Below, one piece after another: positions 42,374 to 53,117 of a stretch of DNA of 61,552 nt (position 1 is its first letter; every line of letters begins with the position of its first letter). Made by a program: the position numbers and the translations under genes. Source of the stretch: Tranzscheliella williamsii (lineage: Eukaryota; Basidiomycota; Ustilaginomycetes; Ustilaginales; Ustilaginaceae). The notes below the pieces were generated by a model that searched no databases, was not told where the DNA came from, and saw only the letters and a list, made by a program, of their open reading frames with translations. The stretch lies in NCBI GenBank assembly GCA_023212725.1, contig JALBYF010000089.1, positions 1-61,552 of the forward strand, written 5' to 3'.

Positions 42374-44140
42374 ATGCGGCTTATCGGTGTGTTTGTGGAG
42401 CTGGGAGCCGTCCTGCTGTTGGCGCTTAGCGTTCAGGCCGCGCCCAACAACAAGTGGAATAAGCAGAAGCTGCCCAACGTCATCCAGCTCATCTCGGATG
42501 GTTTTGGTCCTGCTTCCGAGACTTTTGCCCGTTCCTACCTCCAGTCCAAGAAGCATCTCGGCTGGAACGACACGCTGCCGCTCGACAGGCTCCTGGTCGG
42601 CAACGTTCGCACCCGATCCAGTGACTCTCTCGTTACCGATTCCGCCGCTTCTGCCACCGCCTATTCGTGCGGCCTCAAGTCGGTCAATGCCTACATCGGC
42701 GTCGACACGGAAAAGAAACCCTGTGGTACTGTGCTCGAAGGCGCCAAGGCCAAGGGGTATAAGACCGCTCTGGTGAGCACCTCGCGAATCACACATGCCA
42801 CCCCCGCTTCCTACTCTTCCCACGTCGATGACCGTGACGCCGAGGATGAGATCGCCAGTCAGCAAATCGGCAACTACGTCCTGGGCCCGCAAGCCGACCT
42901 CCTCTGGGGCGGTGGACTGCGACACTTCCTGCCCAACACTACCGAGCCCGGTATCCGAACCGACGGGCGCAACCTTGTCGAGGAGGCGCAGGAGCGCGGC
43001 TACCACTTTGTCGCCAACCGAAGCCAGTTTGACGCGCTGCAGGGCGGCAAGGCGCTCACGTTCCCATCGCTCGGACTCTTCACCTCGTCGCACATGGCCT
43101 ACGAAGTCGACCGGAACGCGACCGAGGAGCCCAGTCTCAAGGAGATGGCACTTACCGCTCTCAACGGACTGCGGAACTCGGGCGAGCCGTACTTTATCAT
43201 GATCGAAGGCGCCCGGATCGACCACGCCGGCCACAACAACGACCCTATCGGACATGTTCACGACATTCTCGCCTACCAGGACATGGTTCAGGCTGTGACC
43301 GAGTGGATGGACGAGAACGCCAAAAAGAATGCCGACGAGCCCGAGACTGTCCTCTTCTCCGTGGCGGACCACGAATGCGGAGGGCTGACGCTCGGCTTGC
43401 AGCGAAGCGAGGACGAAGAAGGCTTCTACGGTTGGTATCCTGATGTGCTCTTCAATGCTACTCGCTCCACTGAATTCCTGGCCACCCAGATCGGCAAGTG
43501 GAGGACGGCTTCGAACCGCACCGAAGGGGAGCTGTCCACGTATATCAAGGAAGAGATTATCATCAAGGGACTGGGTATCCAGGACGTGCAGGACGGCGAA
43601 GTCTCGCGTGCGGTTGAACTTTCGCAGCTGGAGAACAACGTGCCGCTCATCGTCTGGCTGTCGTCGCTGATCAACTGGCGAGCGCACCTGGGCTGGTCCA
43701 CGACGGGGCACTCTGGCGTTTCGGTGGATCTCTACTACCACGAAGCCAAACCCAAGAACGTCCGCGGAGACAAGGTAAAGGCGTACAATGCGCGACGAGC
43801 CTCGGTGATCGGATCGCACGAGAACACGTGGATCGGAGAGTGGATCGCCGAGTATCTGCAGCTGGATCTGGCCGCGGTGACCAAGAAGCTGAACAACGGT
43901 TCCGACTACAGCTGGGCCAACGACTGGTCGAACAAGCTCAACCACTTTACCGACACGCTCGAGCACTACCACGGCGGGCTGGCGCGCGTCATCCCCGCTC
44001 GATCCGCCGCTGAGAAGCGCGCCCTGATCTCCGACTCGCACGCCGGCAACGAGCCTCTGCTTCGTCGCATCCACGGCCCGCGATCCGCGCGAACGCTGGA
44101 GGAAACCTCGCACTCTACCGCTCGACGAGAAGAGCTCTGA
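42374..44140 (+). CDS. PHO8: alkaline phosphatase, Pho8 family
   Basis: A 588-residue protein; 42374 is the first in-frame ATG although the frame is open further upstream. The N-terminus MRLIGVFVELGAVLLLALSVQAAP is a signal peptide or signal anchor. Catalytic and metal motifs are in place: NVIQLISDGFGP, VTDSAASATAYSCG with the phosphorylated Ser90, IEGARIDHAGHNND, and ADHECGGLTLGL. The enzyme hydrolyses phosphomonoesters at alkaline pH with two zinc and one magnesium ions. The S. cerevisiae homologue is vacuolar, but a secreted form is equally possible given the clean signal peptide. Several N-glycosylation sequons are present. An antisense ORF of 585 codons is a codon-bias shadow. Confidence 0.92.
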   Translation: MRLIGVFVELGAVLLLALSVQAAPNNKWNKQKLPNVIQLISDGFGPASETFARSYLQSKKHLGWNDTLPLDRLLVGNVRTRSSDSLVTDSAASATAYSCGLKSVNAYIGVDTEKKPCGTVLEGAKAKGYKTALVSTSRITHATPASYSSHVDDRDAEDEIASQQIGNYVLGPQADLLWGGGLRHFLPNTTEPGIRTDGRNLVEEAQERGYHFVANRSQFDALQGGKALTFPSLGLFTSSHMAYEVDRNATEEPSLKEMALTALNGLRNSGEPYFIMIEGARIDHAGHNNDPIGHVHDILAYQDMVQAVTEWMDENAKKNADEPETVLFSVADHECGGLTLGLQRSEDEEGFYGWYPDVLFNATRSTEFLATQIGKWRTASNRTEGELSTYIKEEIIIKGLGIQDVQDGEVSRAVELSQLENNVPLIVWLSSLINWRAHLGWSTTGHSGVSVDLYYHEAKPKNVRGDKVKAYNARRASVIGSHENTWIGEWIAEYLQLDLAAVTKKLNNGSDYSWANDWSNKLNHFTDTLEHYHGGLARVIPARSAAEKRALISDSHAGNEPLLRRIHGPRSARTLEETSHSTARREEL

Positions 44141-44837
44141 TCTGCACGCAGCCTTGGCTCGGTGTAGTCCTTATTTGACCTAGAATCGTGTTTGCTGTTT
44201 TGTCCAGCCTTACCACACCTTCCACGAGAAGACTCTGGCGTGATTGCAATCATGGACGGTGGCAGCAGTTGGAGTGATGTCGAGCGCATACGTCTTTCTA
44301 CCCTCCTGGCAGTTTGAGTCGCACGACAGATCCTCACCCGTTCACTGTTAAAGTGCAGGCCGAAGGGGATGATATCATCAACGTCGGATTACAAGACATA
44401 TGACTATATGCTGCCGCTCTCAATAGAAAGGTGCCAGGCGTGTGTTTCTATTCGTTCTTCGCGAACTTCCGAGTCATCTTTGTACTTGCGGCTTTTCACA
44501 TCCTTTTTTGAACTAAGAACCGAAGTTTACCGGAGCGTGTAGTGGTGCGATAGCTCTTGCTGCAGATTGAATCCATCCCATTACAAATACGTATGACTTC
44601 TTGGCTGCTTTTCAAAAGCGGCCAGTGAGAGGGTCCCGATTTGACCGGCATAAGTACGCAGTCTATGTAAAGCCGCTTTTTCATCTAGTCGAGTCAGTGG
44701 GCCGCGTTAATGCAAACTGGTGGTTGCGGATCAGTCTTGGGCTGCTCCTTCTTGCTTCTCCCTTTCACGCTACGACCCCTCTACCAATCCGGCGCTTCTC
44801 CATTGCATCTCTTCCTTGTCGTACCATCATCGCCACA
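44141..44837. other. intergenic, homocitrate synthase promoter and leader
   Basis: 697 bp. The frame of LYS20 remains open from about 44601 but contains no ATG before 44838, so this part is read as 5' leader. No additional gene was recognised. Confidence 0.45.
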
Positions 44838-46154
44838 ATGTGTGACCATTCAGATCCAGGGCATGTACAGCAAGTCAACGGCAATGTGCCAGACACCCAT
44901 GTCCCAATTGAGACCTCCACCAATCGCAATGGCATCACCAGAACCGGTGACAACGGCAACGTCGGCAACGTCCAGCCGTTCCAGAACCGCTACTCTGACT
45001 TTTTGAGCAACGTCTCCAACTTCAAGATCATCGAGTCTACTCTGCGAGAGGGCGAGCAGTTCGCAAATGCCTTCTTCGACACGGAGACCAAGATCAAGAT
45101 CGCCAAGGCGCTCGACAACTTTGGCGTCGATTGCATTGAACTCACCTCGCCCGCTGCGTCGGAGCAGTCTCGAAAGGACTGTGAAGCCATCTGCAAGCTT
45201 GGCCTCAAGACCAAGGTGATCACCCACATTCGATGCCACATGGATGACGCCCGTATCGCCGTCGAGACCGGTGTCGACGGCGTCGATGTCGTCATGGGCA
45301 CCTCCAAGTTTCTGCGAGACTTCTCCCATGGCAAGGACATGACCTACATCACCAAGACCGCTATCGAGGTCATCCAGTTTGTCAAGTCCAAGGGCATCGA
45401 GATTCGATTCTCCACCGAGGACTCTTTCCGATCCGACCTCGTCGACTTGCTCAGCATCTACCAGGCCGTTGACAAGGTCGGTGTTGACCGAGTTGGTATC
45501 GCTGACACTGTCGGCGTTGCCAACCCTCGTCAGGTCTACGACCTTGTACGAACGTTGCGAGGTGTCGTCGGATGCGACATCGAGTGCCACTTCCACAACG
45601 ATACCGGCTGCGCCATCGCAAACGCCTACACCGCCCTCGAGGCCGGTGCCACCCACGTAGACACTTCCGTCCTTGGCATCGGTGAGCGAAACGGTATTCC
45701 CTCGCTCGGTGGCTTCATCGCAAGGATGTACACAGCCGACCGCGAGTACGTCATGAGCAAGTACAACCTCAAGGCGCTTCGAGAGGTTGAGAACCTTGTC
45801 GCCGAAGCCGTGCAGATCCAGGTCCCCTTCAACAACTACGTGACCGGCTACTGTGCCTTTACCCACAAGGCCGGTATCCATGCCAAGGCCATCCTTGCCA
45901 ACCCTTCCACATACGAGATTATCCGACCCGAAGACTTTGGTATGAGCCGATACGTCTCTATCGGACACAGGCTCACTGGCTGGAACGCCGTCAAGTCAAG
46001 ATGCGACCAGCTCGAGCTCAACCTGACCGAGGAGCAGGTCAAGGCGGTCACTGCCAAGATCAAGCAGCTTGCTGATGTCCGTGAACAGACCATGGAGGAC
46101 GTCGACTCGATTCTTCGAAACTACGCCAGAAGTATCGAGAGTGGCTCCTCTTAA
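44838..46154 (+). CDS. LYS20: homocitrate synthase (lysine biosynthesis)
   Basis: A 438-residue single-exon protein starting at the only in-frame ATG. It catalyses acetyl-CoA plus 2-oxoglutarate to homocitrate, the first step of the fungal alpha-aminoadipate lysine pathway. Motifs: [17 protein letters not shown] (Arg70-Glu71, HMG-CoA-lyase-like signature 1), [24 protein letters not shown], and [15 protein letters not shown] with metal ligands His251 and His253 (signature 2). [16 protein letters not shown] block follows. The TIM barrel and the C-terminal lid domain are complete. The first ~60 residues are a variable Asn/Thr-rich extension. Feedback inhibition by lysine is usual for the family. 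Location, cytosol or mitochondrion or nucleus, is not clear. Confidence 0.95.
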   Translation: MCDHSDPGHVQQVNGNVPDTHVPIETSTNRNGITRTGDNGNVGNVQPFQNRYSDFLSNVSNFKIIESTLREGEQFANAFFDTETKIKIAKALDNFGVDCIELTSPAASEQSRKDCEAICKLGLKTKVITHIRCHMDDARIAVETGVDGVDVVMGTSKFLRDFSHGKDMTYITKTAIEVIQFVKSKGIEIRFSTEDSFRSDLVDLLSIYQAVDKVGVDRVGIADTVGVANPRQVYDLVRTLRGVVGCDIECHFHNDTGCAIANAYTALEAGATHVDTSVLGIGERNGIPSLGGFIARMYTADREYVMSKYNLKALREVENLVAEAVQIQVPFNNYVTGYCAFTHKAGIHAKAILANPSTYEIIRPEDFGMSRYVSIGHRLTGWNAVKSRCDQLELNLTEEQVKAVTAKIKQLADVREQTMEDVDSILRNYARSIESGSS

Positions 46155-46600
46155 CGAGCTGTCCCCGCCGCCTCGCACCTCCTTTATCAAACCATGCGGT
46201 GCTGCCGCGGCTATTAGACAGTCGCTGGTTAAGGCCGCCCAAAATACATCGTCTGCGTGCAGCCTTCTCCCCAGGGCCATCGTATTCGATCCTTTTCCGT
46301 ATTGACCCGCATGCTCATACACCGTTTTTCCGCTCAGCTTTGTTCTCGCTTTGTACAGCCCCCGCCTCATGTAGCCCTCATGCAATTCACCGTGTTGCAC
46401 AGTATCCAGATTTTACCGCTTGCCTATTGATTGCCACCGACCGGGCGGCTTCTTGCTTGGCCGGCGGGCCAGCTGCAGCGCCCAGGCGCCAGGCCTGATA
46501 TGGGACCGACTCTCCGTGCTGCGAATGGTTGAATGCGCCCTGGCAGTGCTGGTATGATTCGTATAAAGGTAGCTTATTATATTGAACGTGGCCGAAAGGT
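46155..46600. other. convergent 3' intergenic region
   Basis: 446 bp between two converging genes (homocitrate synthase and the OTU protease). No gene was recognised. Confidence 0.45.
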
Positions 46601-48162
46601 CTAGCTAGGAAGACTTGGTCGCAGGGAGTTGTAATGCTGTCGAGAAGGGTTTGTGAAGCGGAAGAGATGAGCTGTCTGTTTGGCACCTGTTATGTGCGCG
46701 CGGTGGCTTACCTCTCCGAGTCCATACATCTTGCGGTGATATCTGACCGCGAGTAGTAAAGGTGCGCTGGTTAGCTATGGGCGCTGCAAGACGGAACGGA
46801 AGGCAAACACATACGATATCAAGACCGGCTCTCCCTCGTACTCGCCGTCGCCGACCTTGAGAACAGGAACACCGGCTTGTACGACATGGATCTGCGTCTT
46901 GAAAGCGCGTGATAAGGCCAGGATCTCAGGCTGTCCGCCCCAGACGCCTGTGCGCTCGACAGCATCGCAGTAGTTCAAAAAGTAATCTGTTCGCGCAAGC
47001 AAGTGTGTGAGCGGAGCAGCATAACAGAGATGAGTCGCATGGTAAGCGCCTTACCTTGTTGCGCGTCTTCGCTGTTGTCGGCTTCCATGTTCGTGATGCC
47101 AGCCATACGCTCGTCTGAGTCGGAGATGAATGGCTTGAAATCATCGGGATGCGACCGCATCTCCTCGGCAGTGGCTCTCCGAGCCGTTTTATAGTCGGCC
47201 GCGGTGGCCACCTTCTGGCGCAGGTTTAACTGGTCTGCCACTGCAGCGTATAGACTGTTTATGGATTCAAGAGGCGAAACGGAGCGGAGCGTTCAGCTGA
47301 TACTGACACGGTGTGAGAAGAACGTGAAATCTTCAGAGCCTTACCAATGACCGTCGGGAGCGATCTCGTGCATGGTGACTCCCAACGCCGAGCACATTGC
47401 CTCGAGGCCTTGCCTCTCGACCTCGGCTTGGTCTGGTTGTCCGCCATTGGCTTTTAATTCTTGCTCCGCCATTTCACGCATAGCAGCGACTTCTGCCGCT
47501 TTCCGTGCCTACACCGGAACCGACGCAAATGAGAAGGGTCATACGGATGAGCATCGCACTCGCAAGTGATGTCAACACGATCGGACAGCTCACCTTGCGC
47601 TGCTGCTGTCGGTTGACCTTTTTGTGTTCCGTGGTCGGAGGAATGTCGACGCCGCTTTCTGGGCTCTTGGGACTGCTTCCGAAGATTTTGCGGATACTGC
47701 TGCGGCGCGTATGCTCGGAAGAGTTTCTGGGTGGAGAAGCAGGGCTGCCTTCGGGATGGTTAGGAGACGGTACGCGGAGGCCGTTAATCAGGCGCTCGCC
47801 GGCCTCGCGCAAGCCGAGATGGTGGTGAGACTTGTGTGCCTGCTTCTCTGCTTCGATTCGCTTGGCTTCGGCATCCTTTGCCTCCGCTTCGGCGGCATCG
47901 CGTGCGTCGAGGGCGGCAAGCAGCTCATCGGCGATATCGAACGCCTCATCCCCTTCGCCTGCACCAGTCGACCCCAAGACATTGTCGCTCTGAGCAGTCT
48001 TTCCTGCCTGTTTCAGCAATAGAGAAAAGAAGATGTCAGGAACGAGAGAAAAAGGTAGTCAGGTTGATAAGCCGCCCTGTAGTTTACCTCGATGTCCTTT
48101 CGCAACGAATCGCTGTTGTGCACAAAGGCAGGCCTAGACGCCTTCTTGCTTTTACGTGGCAT
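46601..48162 (-). CDS. OTU-domain deubiquitinase (OTU2/OTUD6-like)
   Basis: Seven exons on the minus strand: 48162-48088, 48007-47594, 47508-47345, 47254-47055, 46986-46815, 46742-46712, 46636-46601; 363 residues. Every intron is GT-AG, 68-90 bp, and each join restores family motifs: PDGH-CLYAAVADQL, DYFLNYCDAVERTGVWGGQPE, VLIS-YHRKMYGLGE-HYNSL. The catalytic triad fits OTU cysteine proteases: Asp215 and Cys218 (Cys split across intron 3), and His353 as the first codon of exon 7. The N-terminal ~190 residues include a charged Ala/Glu helix (about 60-80), a Ser/Pro-rich segment and KKVNRQQQRKARKAAEVAAM, typical of OTU2/OTUD6. The product would cleave ubiquitin from substrates; yeast Otu2 acts on ribosomal ubiquitin. 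The PAP2-deaminase gene is divergent, 432 bp away. Confidence 0.88.
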
Positions 48163-48594
48163 GGCCGATGCGCTGAGGCGAGCAAGGTCAATGGCGTAAG
48201 CTCGAACGGCAAGAGTGGGAGTGTGAATGTCTGCTGCTTTGTGAGTGAGGCCCACTGAAGTTGTTGAGTTGGGCGGCAAAGGCGTAAAACACATCCGCGG
48301 GAGCGTGGCGCGGGAATCTGACATACGTACGAAGAAATCAATCTGCCAGACGATAACTTCGGGGATCGGGCGAGATCTGACTGAGGTGGAGGTGAGCAAT
48401 TGGCGTTTCATGACAGCGGCGGGCCCACCACGCATGCTGATGTTGCTCAGTCGCAAGCCTCATTTTGAGACGACTGCTTCGTCCAGATTTGTGTTCTGTC
48501 TTCTCGTCCAACATCTTCGCCGTACGCCGCACAACCTGGTACACCAAGCTAACAAGATTCGCCCACCAATCGCTTGCCTGTTCAGGCCGCAAAC
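48163..48594. promoter_or_regulatory. shared divergent promoter region, OTU / PAP2-deaminase
   Basis: 432 bp between the OTU ATG (48162, minus) and the PAP2-deaminase ATG (48595, plus). Both promoters must lie here. No distinct TATA box was identified. Confidence 0.5.
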
Positions 48595-50403
48595 ATGGCC
48601 AAAGGCACGAGCGCAATAGACCCCAGCAATTATGCCTCCTTGGCCCTTACCCATGTCAGATGTAGGTGTGGTCGATTGTTCTCTTCCAGACATACCGTAT
48701 TGATCTTACCGTTCTTATCATGGCTCATGGCCGCATATTGAACTTTGTTTGCTGCGTATGATAGACGATGCATCCGATCCGGTGGCCAAGCTTTTAGCTC
48801 TTGTCACCCTCTCTCCCATCTTCCTTCTGTGTTCCTACACCACCATAATTCTCCTACGGCGTGAGCTGACCTTCATCAATGCCCTCTTCGGTCAACTGGC
48901 CTGCGAAGGCCTCAACTGGATGCTGAAGCGTCTCATAAGACAGGCACGCCCAACCAATCACCTTGGCTCGGGGTACGGCATGCCCTCGTCCCACTCACAG
49001 TTCCTCGGCTTCTTTGCCGCCTTCTTCCTTTCACATTTCTATGTCAATCGACCTCCATCTCTGAAGCCACGCTCGCTCATCAACACCATGAGACGCATCG
49101 AACATGACATCGCCATGCTTCTGATCGTCATCGTCTCTGGCTTGACTTGCTATTCCCGGTACGTCCCTGCTTGCCGTTTCTCGCTGGAATCACCCACATC
49201 TGGGCTTAGCGCACCAAACTTACTTTCGGCAAACTCTTGTCGCCTTCCAGATACCACCTCCATTATCATACGACACTGCAAATTCTTGTCGGCTTCAGCA
49301 TCGGTATCGTCTTCGGAGGTATCTATTACTACCTCACAGAGCACTTGACACGCAAGCCCTTGCGACTACCAGCGCCGCTTGCCGTGTCCGAGGACTCTTC
49401 ACCCCTAAGCAAGCGTACGAACCGTATCCTCATCCCCGAAGCACACTCCAGCCGTAGCGACAGCAGAGCCGCCTCTCTTAGGATTCGAAAAGCACCTAAA
49501 GCCACAGAGGCCTCAAAGGGCAGAGACGACCGTATTCCAAGGAGGCATGACAGGAAAAGATCTCTTTCCGATGTCTTCAAACCTGAGCTGTACCCAGCCC
49601 CGCCTTTGCGACAGCTTCTACTCGACCATCCGGTCTCTATAGCTTTCCGCATCCGAGATAGTTGGGCGGTGTGGAAAGACGGTGGAATCGAAGGAGAATA
49701 CGGTGCATGGAGAAGGGAGTGGGAGGCAAGACGCATCGCTATCCCCAGCGTATCTAGTGAAGCCTCTTCGCTTCCTCAAACACCGAAGGGCTCGCTGCCT
49801 CGACATTTTGGCAACATGGAGTTGGCTTTGCGTGAGGCCGACAAATCCCCACCAACGGATACCGCCTTCTGTGTTGGCTGTGTAATCTCGATCGGTCAGG
49901 ACGAGGGCGCACCCAATGATCATATTCTCACCACCGGATATTCCCGTGAACTGCCAGGTAACACACACGCCGAACAATGTGCACTGGACAAGCTGGAATC
50001 TCAATACATTTGCGCAGACGAACAACAGGGGTCTGCGGCTACGCCAACTGTTCATCTCGACCTCTACACCACTATGGAACCTTGTTCCGAGAGGTTGTCT
50101 GGGAACATGCCGTGCGTCGAGCGGATCCTAGAATTCAATAGACGTCGATACACCTTCGAGCTCCCTTGCTCATTGTTGCCCACCCACCTATTATCGCAAA
50201 CGCATGCCACGAAGATGGTACATCTAGAAGTACGTCGAGTTTTTCAGGGTGTTACTGAGCCGGACGATTTCGTTAAATGTCAGAGCCAGAGAATACTCAG
50301 AGACAACAACATCGAAGTCTTTACGGTCAGGCCAAGTGATGCAACTGATTGGTTGGAAAAAGAATGCCTACGTGTGGCTAGAAAGGGCCACCCCAACAAG
50401 TGA
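48595..50403 (+). CDS. PAP2 dolichyl-diphosphatase-like / Rib2-like deaminase fusion
   Basis: Three exons, 48595-48661, 48765-49158 and 49251-50403, giving 537 residues. Exon 1 supplies SLALTHVRYDDASDP, typical of Cax4-type dolichyldiphosphatases. The PAP2 phosphatase motifs follow: KRLIRQARP (Lys77), PSSHS (96-100) and SR-YHLHY-H (Arg154, His160; the Arg codon is split by intron 2). DSWAVWKDGGIEGEY...WRREW, normally the end of that enzyme, lies at about residues 290-311. Without a stop the frame runs on into a deaminase domain (about 343-510): MELALREADKSPP, HAE (393-395), and MEPCSERLSGNMPC with Cys432 and Cys442, the zinc pattern of CMP/dCMP and Rib2-type pyrimidine deaminases. One half would recycle dolichyl diphosphate in the ER, the other deaminate a pyrimidine. 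A real fusion seems likely from uninterrupted exon 3, but readthrough of two genes cannot be excluded. Confidence 0.82.
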
Positions 50404-50537
50404 ATCCTGCATGCAATGTAACGGTCCTGTCAGAATCACTCAAATGCGCTTGCAAGAAACAGATAGCCCATAAGGCTTGCGTTGTCGTGCAGCTATCATT
50501 TAATGTTCAAGATGGCGTTGCTTCGCAAGGCAGTATC
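50404..50537. other. 3' flank of the fusion gene
   Basis: Short AT-richer sequence; no gene. Confidence 0.4.
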
Positions 50538-50600
50538 GCGACTGGATATGTGCGACTGGATATGTGCGACTGGATATGTGCGACTGGATATGTGCGACTG
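50538..50600 (+). repeat. 14-bp tandem repeat, about 4.5 units
   Basis: GCGACTGGATATGT repeated four times exactly, followed by a half unit GCGACTG. It lies about 135 bp after the stop of the PAP2-deaminase gene. Confidence 0.9.
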
Positions 50601-51207
50601 TAGCTATAGAGTTGGTTCGATACATAAGATTCGACATGCGTGGTGTTTTCGCATGCTGTGCAGTTATCGATGTAGTGAAGCCCTATATTCTGATCTTTCA
50701 AGGAGATGAACACAGGTCTGTTATGAAATCGAAGATTCGAGATTAGACTACAGATAGGAAGGGTTGAATGTTGAGGCCGAGAGGATGATGGCTTACGGTG
50801 GGACTGATGTAGCATACCTGATCGCTGGATGTTGACACGTGGTGACTGAAGGGTTGCAACGAAACCTGTTGCGTGTGTGCTTAAAACGGCAGCATTTTGA
50901 GCAACGCAGAAGCTGAATTCCCTGAAATTCAGTCGAGTGTCGCTGTAGCGTTCTTTCAGCCGTTGTTGACACTCAACCGCAGCGGATCACGTTCATGTTT
51001 ACCGTGCGATGGGTACGCCAGACCTTGCTTCGCTATATTGATCCGGTTTGATCCTTTGCATTATTGTGATTGGCTGCTGGTGATCCCAGCTCAGCCTTCA
51101 ATATGCTAAGATAAAGGAGTCAACCGAATTGCGCTCAGTCTACGATAACAGCATTACACCAAAATGATGGCTGGGCTGTCTAGACAAGCATTATGTAAAG
51201 ACGGGTA
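50601..51207. other. intergenic, no recognised gene
   Basis: Only ORFs under about 100 codons without family resemblance. Confidence 0.4.
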
Positions 51208-52888
51208 TCAATGCATCGGAGCCGTTTGACCTGTTCTCCCAAGAGCCACCCACAGGCCGCTTGCGAGAATCACCAGGCTGCCGGTGATTGACAGAGCATC
51301 AGGAATATCGCCAAACAGGAGTAATTGCCAAAATAGGGCGAAAATAATCTAGGAAGGAGATAAAAAAAATGGTCAGACAACCGGGCTACTTTGCAGGCCT
51401 TGACTCAGCTGAGCTGGACTCTTCGTAACTTACCTGTAGGTATGACATCGTCGCGGCTCTTCCAGCATTCTCCCTTTGTAAGCCCAACGTTTGGAAAACT
51501 TGGGCTAGGAGACTGAACAACCCGACGCCAAAGAGCAAGAAGAGTGATAATGTAGAGCTGGGAATCACGAATGGTTGGTTGAGGATGTACATGGCAGTGA
51601 AGCTCGAAATCCAGCTACAGAGAGCGAAGTACGAGATGGAATGGTATGTAGACGCACGCTTGCCAATGCGTCGCAAACAGATCCAAGCACCTGCCATGAG
51701 AAAGACGCCTCCTAAAGCCACGAGGATGCCGATCATTCTAGCGGCATCGCTGGCATTGTTGCCGCCATCTGAGGGTATCTCGATATCTCCGTCCTCGGGT
51801 GTTGCTCCTGTTCCGCCATTGCCACTATCAGAGCCGAACAGGAACGAAGGGCGAGCGACCAGCACTACACCACAGAGGGAAAAGAACCCGGCGACTCTCT
51901 CGCGCGTAGTGAAGGGCTCAGTGAGGATGAGATAGGCGAGGAAGCCGGTGGCCAGTGGAGATAAGAAGGTTATGACGGTGGCGTCCGAAAGCGATAGAGA
52001 CTGCAGAGATATGTAAAGAGCCAACGTTGATGCGAAGCCGAACATGCCCCTGGCGAAGAGAAGCGCGCGCGCGCCTGGTGGCCCAAGGAGGATATACTCA
52101 GTTCTGGCTAGACACATGGCGAGCGTGCATCCGATCCAGATGATCAGACATTCCACTCCGACAATCTCGAGAGCGCCAATGGGCTGGTGCTGTCTGCCTT
52201 CTCGCTCATCCAGCAGCTTGACAAAAACGTTCATCGTAGAGTAGGCGGCTTGGCTCACCCCAATCAAGAACAGGCCCAGGTTTGTTCCCGGTGTGGTCGA
52301 AGGAGAAATCAAAGCCTGACGCAATGAAACGTTGCTGAGATCCGCGGCTTGTCCAACTTTGCTCCCTGTTGGGACCGTCCTCCTGGAGGCTTCGGACAGG
52401 GAAGATGACCTTCGACCGCGCACCGCTGAAATGTCCAGCCGGCTTTCTTCGTCGTACAAATCGGAAAGGGCACTCTCTTCCTCGTCAATTCTTTGTTGCG
52501 CGTCTACGTATTCATTGGGGTGAAAGATGGACGCGAAGTCACTCAGCATGCTGCTGGCTCTCTCATCAGGATAGTCGTCGGGCGTATCATCGTCCAAATA
52601 GTCGGATAGTCCGCTGTCATCGTGAGCATTCTGCTGCGAGATCTCTTCGCCGTACTGATTGTCATCCCGAGCGCCAAAGCCCTCTAGAGGTGGGCCGGAC
52701 AACACTGACCCATATGTCGTTGGATCGAAGTTTGACGCCGCTTGAATGCGTCCCGGAGGAGCAGCGGTTCTTGCGCGATCGGACATACCCCTTCGTGTAG
52801 TCAATGGTGTGGGTGATAGGTAAGTGGTAGTTACGAAGGTCGCGTTGATTGCGCTGGCCGTTCTGGTACCTTGATTCCGCTGCATCAT
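51208..52888 (-). CDS. DMT-superfamily (EamA/SLC35G-like) transporter
   Basis: Two exons on the minus strand: 52888-51434 and 51348-51208. An 84-bp intron (GTAAGT...TTCCTAG) lies between; 531 residues, joining SYLQ-IIFALFWQLLLFGD. The first ~195 residues are an acidic, Ser-rich cytosolic region (SGLSDYLDDDTPDDYPDE). About ten membrane spans follow in two EamA repeats: GLFLIGVSQAAYSTMNVFVK, LFARGMFGFASTLALYISLQ, LSDATVITFLSPLATGFLAY, then GVVLVARPSFLF, and in the second half LFGVGLFSLLAQVFQTLG. The short second exon adds the last helix (SLVILASGLWVAL). The family includes nucleotide-sugar and metabolite transporters; the substrate is unknown. Without the second exon the final helix would be lost, which supports the splice. 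Confidence 0.88.
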
Positions 52889-52989
52889 TTATGCACTCAG
52901 ATTTTCCTCGGGATTCTCTCAGACACCATGCATAGAAATGGTGCCTCCACAAAAGATGTATGTTTGATATCTCTTCATATATCTGAATA
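52889..52989. other. 5' flank of the DMT transporter gene
   Basis: About 100 bp between the transporter ATG and the foldback element, so the MITE lies in the promoter region of this gene. Confidence 0.45.
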
Positions 52990-53115
52990 GGGGGTTTCAA
53001 GTTGGACCTGGGAATCCAAAAACTCGCGTTTCTGCATCGCAAAACGCGGAGGATGACCTGGTTTTTGCGACAAAAACTCGAGTTTCTGGATTCCCAGCTC
53101 CAACTCGAAACCCCC
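52990..53115. mobile_element. foldback MITE with TA flanks
   Basis: A 126-bp element. Arms 52990-53031 and 53074-53115 are reverse complements at 38 of 42 positions, beginning GGGGGTTTC and ending GAAACCCCC. The 42-nt centre contains a further inner stem (TCGCAAAA / TTTTGCGA). It is flanked on both sides by TA (52988-52989 and 53116-53117), as expected for Tc1/mariner- or PIF-type insertion. It has no coding capacity and is therefore non-autonomous. Confidence 0.75.
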
Positions 53116-53117
53116 TA

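Noticed and set aside
42356..44113. 585-codon antisense ORF over the alkaline phosphatase gene
   Set aside because: No family motifs; the sense strand encodes a complete phosphatase. High GC at third codon positions removes stops on the opposite strand.
44850..45968. 372-codon antisense ORF over homocitrate synthase
   Set aside because: Same codon-bias shadow effect; the sense protein is unmistakable.
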